The notes under the pieces: model-generated
Database searches by the model: none
Told to the model about the DNA's origin: nothing
What the model saw: the letters and a program-made list of their open reading frames with translations, nothing else
Part shown: positions 1 to 8,959 of the stretch, one piece after another
Layout of the letters: every line of letters starts with the position of its first letter
Position numbering within the stretch: the stretch's first letter is position 1
Source of the DNA: Rhodopirellula baltica
GTDB taxonomy: Bacteria > Planctomycetota > Planctomycetia > Pirellulales > Pirellulaceae
Reading direction: 5' to 3'
Length of the DNA stretch: 64,000 nucleotides
Assembly (NCBI GenBank): GCA_002901265.1
Contig: PPHI01000006.1
Coordinates: 145,453-209,452, forward strand
Position numbers and translations under genes: made by a program

Positions 1-600
1 ACGGTCGAATTCGGCTTCATCAAGATGCCACACCAATTCTGCACCGGCAGCAGCATCATGCCGCAAAAGGTCAATCCCGACACACTAGAACTCACGCGTG
101 GAAAATCCGCCCGCGTGATGGGCAACTTGCAAACGTTGATGTTGTTGGTGAAGAACTTGCCGTTGGCATACAACCGCGACCTACAAGAAGACAAGCCACC
201 GTTGTTTGACTCCTTTGACACCGTCACCGCGATGCTGGAATTGGCAATTCCAATTGTCGCCGGCAGCGAACTGCAACGCGAACGCATCGCCGGTCGGATC
301 GAAGAAGGCTACCTCGACGCCACGACTCTGATGGAATGGCTGATCAAGAAAGGCATCCCACAACGAACCGCCCACCACGCCGTCGGTGCGATCGTCGGTG
401 CAGCAATGGCCAAAGGCATCCCACTGGCAGAACTGCCAATCAGCGAGATGCAAGAACACGCACCACAAGTCGACGAGTCGATCTTAGAAAGCCTCGGTAC
501 AGCGAACGCAGTCGCCGCGTTCGTTAGCTACGGTTCAACGGCACCTGCCCAAGTCCGTCAGCAGATGAAACGTTGGGAACAACGCCTGCTGTCCCGCTGA
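1..600 (+). CDS. argH: Argininosuccinate lyase, C-terminal part (5' truncated by window edge)
   Basis: Frame 1 is open from the first base to TGA at 598-600, so the gene starts upstream of the window. The fumarase/aspartase superfamily signature GSSIMPQKVNPD is near the start; its serine loop supplies the catalytic residue in this family. The rest is the helical C-terminal domain, including the YLDATTLMEWLIKKGIP stretch typical of ArgH rather than fumarase or adenylosuccinate lyase. The enzyme splits argininosuccinate into arginine and fumarate, the last step of arginine synthesis, as a cytosolic tetramer. About 200 of the usual 460 residues are visible. It converges on the minus-strand gene ending at 676. 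Confidence 0.95.
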   Translation, partial: TVEFGFIKMPHQFCTGSSIMPQKVNPDTLELTRGKSARVMGNLQTLMLLVKNLPLAYNRDLQEDKPPLFDSFDTVTAMLELAIPIVAGSELQRERIAGRIEEGYLDATTLMEWLIKKGIPQRTAHHAVGAIVGAAMAKGIPLAELPISEMQEHAPQVDESILESLGTANAVAAFVSYGSTAPAQVRQQMKRWEQRLLSR

Positions 601-644
601 TCATCTGCTGGCCAACCGATCGGACTCCATCAAGAAGCCTGTCT

Positions 645-674
645 AGCGGTTTGTCGATCAACCGGCAAACCGCT
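645..674. terminator. Perfect 9-bp hairpin between convergent genes
   Basis: AGCGGTTTG at 645-653 pairs perfectly with CAAACCGCT at 666-674 around a 12-nt loop. It lies in the 75-bp gap between the convergent ends of argH (600) and the SEC-C gene (676). There is no long T-run on either side, so a two-way terminator or 3'-end stabilising hairpin is an inference from position and symmetry. Confidence 0.45.
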
Positions 675-675
675 C

Positions 676-1731
676 TCAGCGGCCACAACACTTCTTGTAT
701 TTTTTTCCGCTCATGCATGGACACTTATCGTTACGGCCAACTTTCTCGCCGCTGTTACGAATCGTCGTGTCATTGACGTGAATCGTGTCCATCGAGTCTC
801 CGCCTTCTAGCTCATCACCGAAGTCGCTGCCGATTTCACCGAACACATCATAATCGTCTTCGCAGTCTTCAAAGTCTTCGAGCCCATCAACGCCGTCGAG
901 CCCATTCGATAACCCTGCGATCATCTCCGCAAACCGCACCATCTCAGTTTTGAATTCGGAAAACTGCTCCCCCAAGACGATGAGGTCGCTCGGATCGGGC
1001 AGGTCTTCCAACAATTCCGCAAGGTCCGTCTGCCGCTGTTCGATGCATTCGCTGATGTAATCGAATGGCAACAATTCGCCGTCAACGATGCCGGATTCGT
1101 AAGCCCGTTCGATCTGCGGCATCGCCGAATCTGCAGACAGAGCCGCCAGGACCCGAATTAACTTCTCTGGTACCTCGTCAAACTCACCACCGCCTTTGTT
1201 GACGCCAGTCTGAACCAGATGGTCGAGCCGTTCACAGAAAAACTCGATCGCCTCCTCCCGCGTTTTCTTTCCATCACGAATCCAATAGAAAGGCACCGCA
1301 ACTGCCGCCCACCTCAGATAATCGTTCACCTTGGGGTCGGCAATCAGCTCAGCAATCGCTGTTTCATCATCGCCGATAAAGGCCATCAAGATGCAGCTAT
1401 ACGCATCGGCGATAACAATTTCGAAACGCTCAAACGTTTTCCCCGCCGGGTCTGCCAAGCCCCGATAAATCAACGGCCAGGCCTGCAATGCACGAAACTC
1501 TGCCAACAAAAACAGGGAGTAGTAGTGCCCCACCGAGCCGACGTCTTCGCCGCTTTGGTACGCCTCTTCCGCCGCTTCGATGCTGCGAATCAGCCACGGA
1601 GTGATTTCACTTGACCGTTGACGAGCTTCCTCAATCGCGTCGTAGGGAACGGCTTCCAGCCCGGCGTCCAATTCGTCGAGAATCCGCCCTAGATCCTCCG
1701 GAATAGCCTCGAGACTGTTGGCGACTTCCAT
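676..1731 (-). CDS. DUF1186 family protein with C-terminal SEC-C zinc motif
   Basis: 351 residues. The first 250 residues are helical and resemble DUF1186 proteins (HEAT-like; family function unknown). A very acidic stretch follows at about 280-315 (many D and E). The last 20 residues hold a SEC-C motif, VGRNDKCPCMSGKKYKKCC, with CxC and CC zinc ligands; in SecA this motif binds zinc and helps contact SecB. The start is well supported: AAGGAG lies 7 nt upstream of the ATG at 1731. A shorter paralogue with the same architecture is encoded at 62712-63668. The gene is monocistronic as far as can be seen. A chaperone-like or protein-binding role is only an inference from SEC-C. Confidence 0.8.
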   Translation of the reverse strand: MEVANSLEAIPEDLGRILDELDAGLEAVPYDAIEEARQRSSEITPWLIRSIEAAEEAYQSGEDVGSVGHYYSLFLLAEFRALQAWPLIYRGLADPAGKTFERFEIVIADAYSCILMAFIGDDETAIAELIADPKVNDYLRWAAVAVPFYWIRDGKKTREEAIEFFCERLDHLVQTGVNKGGGEFDEVPEKLIRVLAALSADSAMPQIERAYESGIVDGELLPFDYISECIEQRQTDLAELLEDLPDPSDLIVLGEQFSEFKTEMVRFAEMIAGLSNGLDGVDGLEDFEDCEDDYDVFGEIGSDFGDELEGGDSMDTIHVNDTTIRNSGEKVGRNDKCPCMSGKKYKKCCGR

Positions 1732-1814
1732 GGCAAACTCCTTTCAAAAAAGAATGGCAACTTGTGAAATCGCATTCTAGCCTGATCTGTCGCGCCCGTA
1801 GATGGCAGAATTGA

Positions 1815-3713
1815 CTACTGTGAATCGGTCGCATTCCAAATTGATTTCATTTTCGAAACCGTCAGCGATTCAATCTCCGCGGACTGCTCGTCCGCTCGCA
1901 CAAACAATCCATTCTGCCCCATCAACGTAAACTCCGTCACACTCAACTCTCCATCGTTGACGAACAACTCGATGGATGTTCGATCAATCAGAATCTCGAA
2001 CTCGGTGACAGGCTGGCGAGTCTTGGCATGATGCGGCCCGACTCGGACTTCCCGCTCGCCAAGCACCACGTCCACTCCTCGCACACGAAACGTCAACCGA
2101 CCGCCCTCGGCAAGCTTGACTTTCCCGCTCAAGTGAAACTGGCGTCCCGACGGTTGCAGCGGAATCGTCTGCCCGGCCCGCAACTGACGGCCTTCGATGT
2201 GGAACGTTTCGCCGTGAAGCTGCTCGACTTCGGCGATCGGTGCTCGATACAAACGCAGCCCCTCGTCCGTGCGACGGAGCTTCAGCTCACACGGAAAACT
2301 CAGCTGCTGGCTGAACGGCATGTCTGGAAACGCGGAATGCAACACCCACGCGATTTGGATTCGGCGCCCGTCCCCCGTCTCCACATTGTGGAACGTCTGC
2401 GTCGCGTAAAAGTCACCGAAGTCGATGGGAATGCGCTGCGGGTAATCGGGTGTGAATTGCTTACCGTCAAAACTGCCAAGCTGGTACCCACCATCAGCAT
2501 GCACCAACACCCACTTGCTCGTTCCCGCCTCGCCTTCGACTGGCAACTCAAAGAAATCGGGACACTCAAAACTGTTCGGAATCGAATGGCCAGTCTCCTT
2601 CCATGACAACAGATTGTCCGAGACTAAAAAGTGATACCGCCCGCCGCCGTACAGAATCATGCACCAGTGCTGCCCCGGCTCGTACCAGAACACTTTAGGG
2701 TCACGCTCGGGAAGATCCAAGACCGGATTCTGGTCATAGATCGTCCAGCTTTTTCCTTTGTCCAAGCTATAGCTGATGCACTGACGATGGTTGTCGCCCG
2801 CCGACCAAAACGCGACCATCGCCGGGTTGTCCGGATCCTTTGATAAGCCAGACGTATTGCCATAGTCGACCACACAGTGCCCTGACTGAACGGCATAGTC
2901 CAGCGACGGTTCCCAAAATGCCGGCTCCTGTTCTTGCCAAGACACCAGATCACAGCTTGTGAAATGCAACCAACACTTGTTCCAACGCTGGGCGAAAACA
3001 TGGTAGGTGCCGTCGTAATAAATCATCCCGTTCAAGTCATTGATCCAGCCCTCTTCACGCTGGCCAGGATTCAATCGATTCATCGTCCACTGACGTGCGG
3101 TCAAATGGAACTGTGGGCGAAACGCTTCGGTGTAAACCGGTGCGATTGGCGTGGACGGTGAGATTGGCCGATCCGTTTGCATCAAGTGATCGACATTGAT
3201 GTGTCCCCAATCACCCGATGCTTCATCAACGATCTCAATTTTCGCGTGTTGGCCCTTCCAAGAGCGCACGTCCCACGAACCCTCCACCAAACGGTCACTT
3301 CGCCAGCCGGTGACACTGCGAACAATCTCACCGTCGATTAACAAGTTCATGCAGGTGTGCCGCTCGTAATTGCCACCGGCAATTCGAAATGCGATGTAGT
3401 CACGCTCAATCTCAAACGGCCGTGACGTCAGACGGCCTTGGGGTCGATCACCATCGATCTCACTGCATGCCAACCCGGCGCCTTCACAGTTATCGATTTC
3501 CAACTGTTTCAACTGAGTCTCTCCGCGTGCCGGCCCCGGCGCGAATGCCTCGCCTGTCGCCATCCATCCGACATAGCTTTCACCGTTGAAACGGTCGATC
3601 ACGATGTCTGATGCAACACCATCTTCCGCGTTGACTTGACTGGCGGCTACAGCCGCTCCCAGACAGACCAGCATCGCCAACAACCCGCCTCGATCGATCT
3701 TCAATTTCATCAT
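1815..3713 (-). CDS. Secreted glycoside hydrolase family 32 (levanase/inulinase-like)
   Basis: 632 residues from the ATG at 3713; a TTG 27 nt further upstream is possible but less likely. Residues 1-29 form a signal peptide ending in VNA. Residues about 30-190 are an extra N-terminal beta-rich region; the five-bladed GH32 propeller starts near 200. The nucleophile motif reads WINDLNG (223-229), so Asp226 is kept but the usual NDPNG proline is Leu. The RDP motif (stabiliser) and the ECPD motif (acid/base Glu) are both present, followed by a C-terminal beta-sandwich. The family hydrolyses beta-fructosides such as sucrose, levan and inulin. It is downstream of a sugar porter and a DUF120 protein in the same direction, so it is probably part of the operon facing the regulator at 5852. 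Exact substrate is not decidable from sequence. Confidence 0.9.
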   Translation of the reverse strand: MMKLKIDRGGLLAMLVCLGAAVAASQVNAEDGVASDIVIDRFNGESYVGWMATGEAFAPGPARGETQLKQLEIDNCEGAGLACSEIDGDRPQGRLTSRPFEIERDYIAFRIAGGNYERHTCMNLLIDGEIVRSVTGWRSDRLVEGSWDVRSWKGQHAKIEIVDEASGDWGHINVDHLMQTDRPISPSTPIAPVYTEAFRPQFHLTARQWTMNRLNPGQREEGWINDLNGMIYYDGTYHVFAQRWNKCWLHFTSCDLVSWQEQEPAFWEPSLDYAVQSGHCVVDYGNTSGLSKDPDNPAMVAFWSAGDNHRQCISYSLDKGKSWTIYDQNPVLDLPERDPKVFWYEPGQHWCMILYGGGRYHFLVSDNLLSWKETGHSIPNSFECPDFFELPVEGEAGTSKWVLVHADGGYQLGSFDGKQFTPDYPQRIPIDFGDFYATQTFHNVETGDGRRIQIAWVLHSAFPDMPFSQQLSFPCELKLRRTDEGLRLYRAPIAEVEQLHGETFHIEGRQLRAGQTIPLQPSGRQFHLSGKVKLAEGGRLTFRVRGVDVVLGEREVRVGPHHAKTRQPVTEFEILIDRTSIELFVNDGELSVTEFTLMGQNGLFVRADEQSAEIESLTVSKMKSIWNATDSQ

Positions 3714-3755
3714 CGCCTTCACTCTCTCGAACCAATTCAAAACCTAACAGTACGA

Positions 3756-4217
3756 TCACGCCTGACCAAACCGCATCTGATCCCCCGGCACCGAAAGCAC
3801 CAGCTCTCCGCCATACTCGATGTTTTCCATCTTCGGCAGTAACAACTCCAGCACGTCCGGGGCTTGGAAATGCTCGGGCTTCGTGTCGGGGTGAGGAAAA
3901 TAAATCAACCCTTCGGCACGGCTGCCCGATGCGAACTCGACCTTCGCGTCAAAGAACGAAAAGTCCTCCGCCGGCTCAACGGGATGCCATTTCAAATCGC
4001 GAAACGTCACCCGTGGCTGAACCACCTGATAAACCAGCGGCGCGATACTGAGATTGATCGTGCCGATGAAATACGGTGACAGATCCAGTCCCAGTGATTT
4101 GAAATACGGCATCTGCATCCGCAACGTGCCGTTTGGAAATCGCGGATTCCCATTCATGCCTGACGCGACGCGGTGACCTTGGACGATGACCGCTTCCGCC
4201 GATTGCCACTGGCTCAT
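3756..4217 (-). CDS. DUF120 (archaeal-type CTP-dependent riboflavin kinase-like) protein
   Basis: 153 residues. From memory, the pattern matches the archaeal RibK/DUF120 fold: a VQGHRVASG strand-turn near the start (RibK: GEVVSGLGEG), GTINLSI at 52-58 (RibK: GTLNL, whose Thr and Asn bind magnesium), and a C-terminal AEGLIYFP...VLELLLP...GGELVLSVPGD block (RibK: DGAIVVP...IIEIIAP...GDVIKILIKGD). Archaeal RibK phosphorylates riboflavin to FMN with CTP. The glycine-rich CTP loop is changed here (SGMNGNPRFPNG), so substrate may differ. The ATG at 4217 overlaps the stop of the upstream sugar porter as TGATG, indicating translational coupling. A kinase in a sugar operon is odd; a sugar- or nucleotide-binding role is possible. 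Confidence 0.6.
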   Translation of the reverse strand: MSQWQSAEAVIVQGHRVASGMNGNPRFPNGTLRMQMPYFKSLGLDLSPYFIGTINLSIAPLVYQVVQPRVTFRDLKWHPVEPAEDFSFFDAKVEFASGSRAEGLIYFPHPDTKPEHFQAPDVLELLLPKMENIEYGGELVLSVPGDQMRFGQA

Positions 4218-5623
4218 CAACTCAACTCCGTTCGGTTTTCTTCCACCAGCGAATGCATCGATTCCAGTGGAACTTGTTTTGTTTCGGGAAATGCAAACCA
4301 GACCACCGCCAGCTGCACAATCATCATGCCGGCAAAGAACGCGAACGGCAGCCCCGCGGACGGCTCGCCAACGTCACCGGCAACCATCGGAAACGTCCAG
4401 CTGACGATCATGGCCCAAAACCAGTGCGTAAAACTGCCGAGTGTCTGCCCCTTCGCACGCACCGCACCTGGGAACACTTCACTGATGTAAACCCAAATCA
4501 CAGCGCCTTGGCCAAATGTGTGGCAGACAACCACGCCCGTCAACAACCACACCAATAGCGATGCCCCCTCGCCGCTGGAAAAGATCAATGCGACGGCCCC
4601 CATCGCGATCAATGTCCCAAATGCACTCGCCAATAGCAGCGGCTTGCGTCCCAATCGATCGATCAACACCATTCCCAACATCGTTGCGAACAAGTTGGCC
4701 ACTCCTAACAAGATGGTCGCCAACCCCGCGTCCTCGCGACTGTAGCCGCCTGATTCCAAGATCGGGTTCAAGTAATACCACAGCGCATTGATACCGCCGA
4801 ACTGATTGAAGCTCGCGATCGTGATTGCCAAAAAGATCGGCTTCGCATGCTCGCCCGACCATAGCGGTTGTTGGCTCGAATCACTTTCCGCAGCAAGCGT
4901 CTGCCGAATTCGTTGCGTTTGCATGATCGGGTCCGGTTCGCCGAACTTCTTCAGCACCGCGACCGCTTCCTGTTCGTCCCCTTGCAACACCAGCCAACGT
5001 GGACTGCGTGGAATGAAAAACAACGAGATTAAAAACAGCATCGCGGGGAACGCTTCGATCCCAAGCTTCCATCGCCAAAGCGTCTGCAACGTCGCTTCAT
5101 CGAGCGAAACGGAATAGCGATCGACCAGTAAGTTCGAAAAGAACGCGACCAGCACCCCAAAGACAATGTTGAATTGAAAGAAGCTAACCAATCGCCCACG
5201 CCACTCCGCCGGCGAAACCTCTGCCAAGTACAGCGGCCCCAACACCGTCGATCCGCCAACTCCCAAACCGCCGACCAATCGGAACAAAACCAACGAGTTC
5301 AAATCCCACGCCAACGCACTGCCCAATGCACTGACCAAGTACAACCCACCGCAAACCTTCAAACAGTCGCGTCGGCCAAACCGATCGCCCGGGTATCCAG
5401 CAACCAACGCTCCAATCGCCGTCCCGATCAGCGCCGATGCGGTCATGAAACCTTGCATGAACCCGCTCAGCGAAAACTGCTCTTCCAGCTGTGTCTGGCA
5501 GCCCGAAATCACGATCGTGTCGAAACCGAACAACAGCCCACCCAGCGAGGCGACGACCGCCGCGGCCAGCAGCGAACGCCCTGGCAAACTCGAAGTCTCG
5601 CGATCGGTTAATGTGTCACTCAT
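4217..5623 (-). CDS. MFS sugar porter (sugar:H+ symporter family)
   Basis: 468 residues from ATG 5623; upstream in-frame codons are not needed. Twelve membrane segments are apparent. Sugar-porter signatures are clear: GGLLFGFDTIVISG in helix 1, DRFGRRDCL after helix 2, RLVGGLGVGGSTVLGPLYLAEVSPAEWRG around helix 4, and FPETKQVPLE at the C-terminal end (PETKG-type). It probably imports a hexose or short sugar across the inner membrane with protons. It lies between the divergent GntR/LacI-type regulator and the DUF120 and GH32 genes, so fructose released by GH32 is a reasonable substrate, but this is inference. A second porter of the same family is at 11416-12753. Confidence 0.9.
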   Translation of the reverse strand: MSDTLTDRETSSLPGRSLLAAAVVASLGGLLFGFDTIVISGCQTQLEEQFSLSGFMQGFMTASALIGTAIGALVAGYPGDRFGRRDCLKVCGGLYLVSALGSALAWDLNSLVLFRLVGGLGVGGSTVLGPLYLAEVSPAEWRGRLVSFFQFNIVFGVLVAFFSNLLVDRYSVSLDEATLQTLWRWKLGIEAFPAMLFLISLFFIPRSPRWLVLQGDEQEAVAVLKKFGEPDPIMQTQRIRQTLAAESDSSQQPLWSGEHAKPIFLAITIASFNQFGGINALWYYLNPILESGGYSREDAGLATILLGVANLFATMLGMVLIDRLGRKPLLLASAFGTLIAMGAVALIFSSGEGASLLVWLLTGVVVCHTFGQGAVIWVYISEVFPGAVRAKGQTLGSFTHWFWAMIVSWTFPMVAGDVGEPSAGLPFAFFAGMMIVQLAVVWFAFPETKQVPLESMHSLVEENRTELS

Positions 5624-5667
5624 CCGTGCACCAATTGGGTAAGTCAACTTTTCGGCAATCGCGTTAC

Positions 5668-5691
5668 TAGACAGCCTGATCAACTGGTCTA
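5668..5691. promoter_or_regulatory. Operator-like palindrome, site 1
   Basis: TAGAC and GTCTA arms flank an exactly central TGATCA palindrome (5677-5682) in 24 bp, 45 bp upstream of the sugar-porter start and in the divergent intergenic region. A second site at 5773-5796 reads closely similar on the minus strand. Both are plausible binding sites of the adjacent regulator. Confidence 0.45.
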
Positions 5692-5772
5692 ATCCGAAAC
5701 ATGACTGCCCAAACACCCTACCAAGGGCCGATCGTCCCGCAACAACCGACACCACAAATTGGACAGCAAAGT

Positions 5773-5796
5773 TGTCTTATCAGATCAGGCGATCTA
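5773..5796. promoter_or_regulatory. Operator-like site 2
   Basis: On the minus strand this reads TAGATCGCCTGATCTGATAA and shares TAGA, then GCCTGATC at the same offset, with site 1 at 5668-5691. It is 56 bp upstream of the regulator start, so binding here could autoregulate the regulator and, with site 1, loop the intergenic DNA. A direct-repeat arm with GACA and TGTC (5762-5776) lies next to it. Confidence 0.4.
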
Positions 5797-5851
5797 AACT
5801 TCGATTGAGACTCCGTGCCTCTGAATTCACGACCTCTACACCGGGCGACCC

Positions 5852-6964
5852 GTGCGAGAAACCAAGTACCAGCGAATCGTCATCGACCTGCAACAAGCCA
5901 TCGACGACGGGACGTTCAAAGTCGGCGCGCGACTGCCCTCGGAAAATGCCTTGGTCAAGCAATACGACGCGTCGCGACCGACCGTCGTGCGAGCTCTTCG
6001 TGAATTACAAAACGGCGGCTACGTCGAACGTAAAACCGGCTCTGGCACCTACGTCAAACAACGACAAATCGACACCCGCCAACGCACCTTTGCCCTGCTC
6101 GTTCCGGCACTCGCCGACGGTGAAATCTTTGATCCGATCTGCTCCGCGCTTGCCCGCCAAGCCTATGTCACGGGCAATGCGATCCTGTGGGGAAACCTTG
6201 CCGACGAACCGCCCGAACGACTCGAATCGGCGACCCGAAAACTGTGCCAGGAATACATTGTCGCCGGTGTCGACGGTGTGTTCTTTTCGCCCTTCGAGTT
6301 CACCGACTCCAAAGACGACGTCAGCAAGTCGATTCTGCGTGACTTGAGCAAAGCCAAGATCCCAGTGGTGCTACTCGATCGCGACTATGTCGATCCGCCC
6401 CAGCGCAGCGACTATGATCTGATCGGCACAGACAGCTTTAACGCCGGCTATGTACTTGCCGATCACCTTCTTCGCGTCGGTCGCCAACACGTACATTTCC
6501 TTAGCCGACGCAACTCGGCATCCACCGTCCACCGCCGATTGCAAGGCTATCAAGCGGCCCTGCTTGACCACAGTAAAAAAGTTTCCGCAAACCACACGCA
6601 CCAGATTGATCCGACCGACCACGACGAAGTCAAACAGCTCCTTCGATCGAAGCACCTGGATGCGATTGTCTGTGGCAACGACAAAACCGCTGCGCAGCTG
6701 ATTCAAAGTTTACAAGCTCTCGGCCAGCAAATCCCACGCGACTTGGCGATCGTGGGCGTGGACGACCTGTCGTACGCGCGGCTGCTGGCGCCACCGCTGA
6801 CTACCATGCACCAGCCCTGCCAACTGCTTGCTTCGGTCGCATTTCAGATGATGCAAGACCGGATCGAAAATCCACACCTCCCACCCCGCCACACCTGCGT
6901 CCCAATGAAACTCGTCATCCGCCAATCATGCGGAAGCCAAAGCGATGAACGCATCGCTCGGTGA
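5852..6964 (+). CDS. GntR-type HTH / LacI-type sensor transcriptional regulator
   Basis: 370 residues. Residues 1-68 form a GntR winged helix-turn-helix (YQRIVIDLQQAIDDGTFKVG, then RLPSENALVKQYDASRPTVV and the GSGTYV wing). Residues about 78-365 are a periplasmic-binding-protein-like domain of the LacI/GalR type (VVLLDRDYV, DLIGTDSFNAGYVLADHLL, VGVDDLSYARLLAPPLTTM). This architecture is that of AraR-like repressors, which release DNA on binding a sugar. It is transcribed away from the sugar porter/DUF120/GH32 genes, with two operator-like palindromes between. Function as a repressor of that operon is inferred from context. Confidence 0.88.
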   Translation: MRETKYQRIVIDLQQAIDDGTFKVGARLPSENALVKQYDASRPTVVRALRELQNGGYVERKTGSGTYVKQRQIDTRQRTFALLVPALADGEIFDPICSALARQAYVTGNAILWGNLADEPPERLESATRKLCQEYIVAGVDGVFFSPFEFTDSKDDVSKSILRDLSKAKIPVVLLDRDYVDPPQRSDYDLIGTDSFNAGYVLADHLLRVGRQHVHFLSRRNSASTVHRRLQGYQAALLDHSKKVSANHTHQIDPTDHDEVKQLLRSKHLDAIVCGNDKTAAQLIQSLQALGQQIPRDLAIVGVDDLSYARLLAPPLTTMHQPCQLLASVAFQMMQDRIENPHLPPRHTCVPMKLVIRQSCGSQSDERIAR

Positions 6965-7167
6965 GACGGAATGACTTGGTTATCCCTTCGCTGACAATTG
7001 GCCGAAGGCGAAATGGACCATAGCCTGCGGCAATCAGTTCCAAGTCCGATCAAAACACCCCATCTCATGACCAACCGCGAGCGGCAAACAGATTTCCCAT
7101 TGTCGCCTTTCGCTCCGCGAAAGTAGCGTTCTCCTCCAACAAGAAAAGGTACGCCGACAAGAAAAGG

Positions 7168-7515
7168 TACGCGGACTCAATTTGGCTTTGATCTGCCCGA
7201 TGAATCGCTGCTTACAAGGGCAACGGACCGGACCTTTGGCCCTCAGCGTGCTCATTCTGCTTGGTTCCCGGCCCTGCGGACCGGGCTAGGTAACCGGCTG
7301 GACCTTCGGCCCAAAAGTCGGTCGCTGGCCTGCGCCCGGAAAACGTACGCGGACTCGTTTTGGCTCTGTTCCGCCCAATGATTCCGATGCAACGCTGCTT
7401 GCAAGAGCAACGGACCGGACCTTTGGCCCTCAACGCGCTCATCTTGCTGGGTTCCCGGCCCTGCAGACCGGGCTAGGTAATTGGCTGGACCTTCGGCCCA
7501 AGTGTCGATGGCTGG
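7168..7515. repeat. Tandem pair of ~170-bp repeats
   Basis: Copy 1 is about 7168-7328 and copy 2 about 7345-7515. Both run from GTACGCGGACTC through CAACGGACCGGACCTTTGG and CCCGGCCCTGC to CTGGACCTTCGGCCCAA. The copies differ at scattered positions, so the duplication is not recent. The GC-rich parts contain CCGGCCCTGCGGACCGGG, an imperfect palindrome. No coding pattern is shared between copies. Confidence 0.75.
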
Positions 7516-7632
7516 TTTGTGGAGAGCAGTTTGAATTCAGGCGGTGATCGCATCGGAAAGCCTGAATATTGAGCGTACTCGGTGCTGGGAATTGATGACC
7601 GCGGAGAAACGCAGAGGGTTTCTCCGGTATAA

Positions 7633-7785
7633 ACGCAAGAAAACCAGACTCGTGAGCTGGAGAAACGCTACACCGATCTTGGCGGTCCGGTTGCCGTGAC
7701 GATCGAAGACACCCCGGCTCATGCAACCACGCCCAGCAACCTGGACGCGGTCGTGACGTTTATCCTCGGCAACGAAACCCGCTAA
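7633..7785 (+). pseudogene. Possible 3' remnant of an unrecognised gene
   Basis: A 50-codon frame opens after a TAA at 7630 and ends at TAA 7783-7785. It reads like ordinary protein: RELEKRYTDLGGPVAVTIED, then a Thr/Pro segment and VVTFILGNETR. It has no start codon with a ribosome site, and the DNA before it is repeat. I do not recognise the family. It may be chance. Confidence 0.25.
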
Positions 7786-7795
7786 GGCCTGACGC

Positions 7796-8959
7796 TTATT
7801 GTTTTGGAAACACCTTCGCGGCGGCCTTCAAAAAGTCGTCGCGGGCGGCCCACTGATCGCCGCTGGTGCACTGCACCATAAAGATCGCGATCATGCCGGT
7901 CGTTGGGTTCACCGAAAGGTCGGTCCCGTAGGCGCCGTCGTGACCGAACATGCCGTTGCGAAGGTGATAGCCCAAGCTGTAGTTGACGTTCGTCGTGCCT
8001 GTTTGCGCGGTCCGCAGCACGTCCATCGACTCGGGCGACAGATAACGTTTCCCGTCAAGTTCGCCGTTGTTCGCCAACATCAATCCATAGCGAAAGATAT
8101 CTCCCGTCGTGGAAAACAAGCCGCCACCGGCTTCAGGAAATCGTCGGGCCCGGTCGCTGTACGGCTTGGTCAGAAAGCCAACTTCGCCGCGCGAGAATCC
8201 TTCACCTTTGCGATTCGGCCCATACGCGCCGGCCAATCGTTCGACCTGTGACTCGCTTGGCCAGAACGTCGTTTCGGTCATCTTGAGCGGATCAAAAAAT
8301 CGCGATTGCAGAAAGTCTTCGTACGGCATGCCGCTGACGATTTCAACAATCCGCGCCGCGACGTTCATGCCTTGATTCCCGTAGGCATACTTGTCGCCAG
8401 GCTGAGATAGCAACGGCCCGGTGACCGAACTGAGCGCTCGCACTTTTAGCGGCGTGACATCCGCGCCGGCGACTCGCTGCAGTTCCGCACTCCCCGCCAG
8501 ACCACTCGTATGACTGAGCGCATGCCGAATCGTTACCGGCCGGACCGGGGCAACCAGTAATACATGTGAGTCGTCCTTTTCTTCAACGACTTTCCAATCG
8601 TTCAACTGTGGAATGAATTTCGAAATCGGATCATCCAACGAAACCTTGCCTTCGTCGACCAACATCATAATCGATGCCCCGGCAAACATCTTCGTCATCG
8701 ACGCGATCCAGAACACGTTGTCTTCGCTGATCGACTGCTGAGACTCGACATCGGCGTATCCCATCAAGTTCCGGTAGTGCACCTTGCCGGTTCGGTCAGC
8801 AACGATGGCGACACAACCGGCGATCTTGGATGCGTCGTGATACGGCTTGAACGCGGCAGCGACTTCGGGGCTCTCGGGAATCACGTCGTCAGCGAAAACG
8901 CTGGAATTCCCGGCACAGACCATGACTCCTATCAAGGCAACCTTTAGCAGACGATTCAT
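7796..8959 (-). CDS. Exported serine hydrolase of the class C beta-lactamase/esterase family
   Basis: 387 residues from ATG 8959, chosen because GGAG sits 7 nt upstream and residues 1-24 then form a clean signal peptide (MNRLLKVALIGVMVCAGNSSVFA). Catalytic motifs: SxxK as S87-M-T-K90, YxN as Y193-G-N195, and HDG near 347 in place of KTG, which is common in esterase/D-aminopeptidase-like members. Members hydrolyse esters, beta-lactams or peptides; the substrate cannot be read from sequence. It lies between the sugar locus and the GH172/porter pair, facing the same way as the latter, and might deacylate glycans, but nothing shows this directly. Confidence 0.85.
   Translation of the reverse strand: MNRLLKVALIGVMVCAGNSSVFADDVIPESPEVAAAFKPYHDASKIAGCVAIVADRTGKVHYRNLMGYADVESQQSISEDNVFWIASMTKMFAGASIMMLVDEGKVSLDDPISKFIPQLNDWKVVEEKDDSHVLLVAPVRPVTIRHALSHTSGLAGSAELQRVAGADVTPLKVRALSSVTGPLLSQPGDKYAYGNQGMNVAARIVEIVSGMPYEDFLQSRFFDPLKMTETTFWPSESQVERLAGAYGPNRKGEGFSRGEVGFLTKPYSDRARRFPEAGGGLFSTTGDIFRYGLMLANNGELDGKRYLSPESMDVLRTAQTGTTNVNYSLGYHLRNGMFGHDGAYGTDLSVNPTTGMIAIFMVQCTSGDQWAARDDFLKAAAKVFPKQ

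Larger units (their letters stand above)
6965..7795. other. Gene-poor spacer with repeats and a decayed reading frame
   Basis: No convincing gene in 830 bp. Near 7096-7135 is a fragment of the MITE-like repeat described at 13881 and 20899 (TGTCGCCTTTCGCTCCGCG). A short doubled segment AAGAAAAGGTACGC lies at 7141-7175. Two copies of a roughly 175-bp repeat follow (7168-7515), then an open stretch that looks like the end of a decayed gene (7633-7785). Confidence 0.6.
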
